A DNA stretch of 8,620 nt from Planctomycetia bacterium. Its GTDB lineage: Bacteria; Planctomycetota; Phycisphaerae; Phycisphaerales; SM1A02. Of this stretch, positions 7,569-8,620 are shown piece after piece. A program made the translations under genes and the position numbers. The stretch spans positions 1 through 8,620 of the forward strand of contig JAACEA010000489.1 of assembly GCA_009936695.1 (NCBI GenBank), given 5' to 3'. A model generated the notes under the pieces. It was given only the letters and a program-made list of their open reading frames with translations, searched no databases and had not been told where the DNA came from. Every line of letters starts with the position of its first letter. Position 1 is the first letter of the stretch.

Positions 7569-8620
7569 ATGGAAGAACCGATGCTGACCTTCGCCGCGAC
7601 CGCCTCCGCCATCAACCTGGTCGACTTCATCAAGCCGATCCTCATGCTGGTGGTGCTCGGCCTCTACCTCCGTGTCCTGGGCCAGATCTTCGAGAAGGAT
7701 CTGCGGTACTTCAACCTGAAGGCCGGCCTCTGGAACTCGATCTTCGTGGCGACCGCCTGCCTCGCGATCGTCGCGGTCCTCGCGATCCCGATCTTCTGGG
7801 CCGGCCTGCCGGCGATGATCGTGATCCTGCTCGCGCCGATGCTCGCGTACTGGAAGTATCGCAACGACAACATCGTGGACGAGAGCCAGAAGTTCAGCCT
7901 CTCGGACATGTCGATGTCCGATCGAATGGCCGCCCGGCGATCCCGCAACGAACAGCGCTCCGCCGCCGCGGTGCTTTCCGGCCCCGGAGGCGATCTCCAG
8001 GTCCCGGGCGAGGAGGATCCGCTGAAGGCCGTGCACATGGCGATGGAGGACCTTCTCCTGCCGGCCATCGACGCCCGCGCGTCGCGGCTCGAGATCGCCC
8101 TCACCAAGAACGGCGGCGCCGCCTCGCAGATCGTCGACAGCGTGCGGTACAAGCGGGAACCGATTCCGACCGAGACCGCCAAGAGCGTGATCGACTACCT
8201 CAAGAAGGCCGCCGGACTCGCCGTCGAGGAGAACCGCAAGCTGCAACGGGGCGAGCTCGGCATCCGGATCCGGAACGCCACCAAGAGCACCAACCTCCAC
8301 CTGACGACCAGCGGTGGGTCGCAGGGCATCCTGTTCCGACTCGACTTCAATCGCGACCAGCAGCTCGATCGGGACTTCGAAGGCCTCGGTTTCGAGCCCG
8401 AACAGCTCGAACTCCTCGCCCCGTCCGCCACCGTCGAGGGCCAGCACGGCGTCATCCTCGTGGGTACCGCGCCAGGCCAGGGCCAGACCTCGACGCTCTA
8501 CGGCCTCCTGCAGCGGCACGATGCCTACACGTCCAACATCAAGACGCTGGAGCGCGACGTCCAACGGGGCATCGAAGGGGTCGACCACCTCGCGTTCGAC
8601 GCCGCGACGTCCGAAGAGGA
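7569..8620 (+). CDS. Membrane-anchored PilB/GspE-like protein with degenerate P-loop, partial at window end
   Basis: An open frame of 350 codons runs off the window. Residues about 21-40 and 57-95 are strongly hydrophobic, probably three membrane segments; residues about 100-150 form a charged linker. From about 151 the sequence follows GspE/PilB order: LLLPAIDARASRLEIAL (162-178, like the dAi..rASDiHiE motif), YLKKAAGLAVEENRKLQRGE (210-229, like the K..agldi.E.r.PQdGr motif), LHLTTSGGSQGILFRL (243-258), then the P-loop region VGTAPGQGQTSTLYGLL (298-314). The invariant P-loop lysine is Q306, and the Asp box reads TLERDVQR (326-333) instead of the usual T-V-E-D-P-V-E-Y. Walker B and His box lie outside the window. 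ATP hydrolysis is therefore doubtful; a structural or regulatory role in a pilus or secretion machine is inferred. The start may instead be the ATG at 7581, which has GGAAGA just upstream. It lies 28 bp after the PilT-family gene. Confidence 0.88.
   Translation, partial: MEEPMLTFAATASAINLVDFIKPILMLVVLGLYLRVLGQIFEKDLRYFNLKAGLWNSIFVATACLAIVAVLAIPIFWAGLPAMIVILLAPMLAYWKYRNDNIVDESQKFSLSDMSMSDRMAARRSRNEQRSAAAVLSGPGGDLQVPGEEDPLKAVHMAMEDLLLPAIDARASRLEIALTKNGGAASQIVDSVRYKREPIPTETAKSVIDYLKKAAGLAVEENRKLQRGELGIRIRNATKSTNLHLTTSGGSQGILFRLDFNRDQQLDRDFEGLGFEPEQLELLAPSATVEGQHGVILVGTAPGQGQTSTLYGLLQRHDAYTSNIKTLERDVQRGIEGVDHLAFDAATSEE

Noticed and set aside
8460..8510. A frameshift or sequencing error explaining the odd P-loop
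   Set aside because: The frame continues with family-like sequence on both sides of the Gln codon, and two motifs are altered, which a single error would not explain.
7524..8588. A 354-codon minus-strand open frame opposite the PilB/GspE-like gene
   Set aside because: The plus strand encodes a recognisable GspE-type domain order; the minus frame shows only low-complexity Glu/His/Arg-rich sequence.
1..8620. tRNA genes, CRISPR arrays, insertion sequences, direct repeats
   Set aside because: No cloverleaf-like segment, regularly spaced repeats, transposase or terminal inverted repeats were noticed; composition is uniform across the window.

Overview
The window is a high-GC, densely coded bacterial chromosome segment. 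It has no RNA genes, mobile elements or CRISPR that I can see. The mix suggests a planctomycete, perhaps of the Phycisphaerae: an exported formylglycine-type sulfatase, glycogen phosphorylase, and a PilT-family ATPase followed by a strange membrane-anchored PilB/GspE-like protein. This placement is an inference from gene content and base composition only; no rRNA or other phylogenetic marker is present.

Layout: positions 1-219 (minus) hold the start of a fuconolactonase-like amidohydrolase cut by the window edge. Positions 254-2698 (minus) hold glycogen phosphorylase (glgP), just upstream of the amidohydrolase and probably co-transcribed with it. A 212-bp divergent gap (2699-2910) separates glgP from an exported sulfatase (2911-4491, plus) and contains a perfect 12-bp palindrome. 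The sulfatase converges on guaB (IMP dehydrogenase, 4507-5988, minus). Only 15 bp separate the two stop codons, and both lie inside one imperfect inverted repeat that may end transcription from both sides. A 418-bp divergent gap (5989-6406) follows, with a candidate extended -10 promoter and GC-rich hairpins ahead of a TTG-started PilT/PilU-family ATPase (6407-7540, plus). Twenty-eight bases later a second plus-strand gene starts (7569) and runs off the window end.

How the genes relate: glgP and guaB are housekeeping (glycogen breakdown, GTP synthesis). The sulfatase probably acts outside the cytoplasm on sulfated glycans. The last two genes look like an operon for a type IV pilus or type II secretion-like machine.

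The most unusual feature is the last gene. It has the architecture of a PilB/GspE motor behind an N-terminal membrane region of about three hydrophobic segments. Its P-loop lysine is replaced by glutamine and its Asp box is altered. It therefore looks like a membrane-tethered, possibly inactive motor paralog placed next to an intact PilT-type ATPase.
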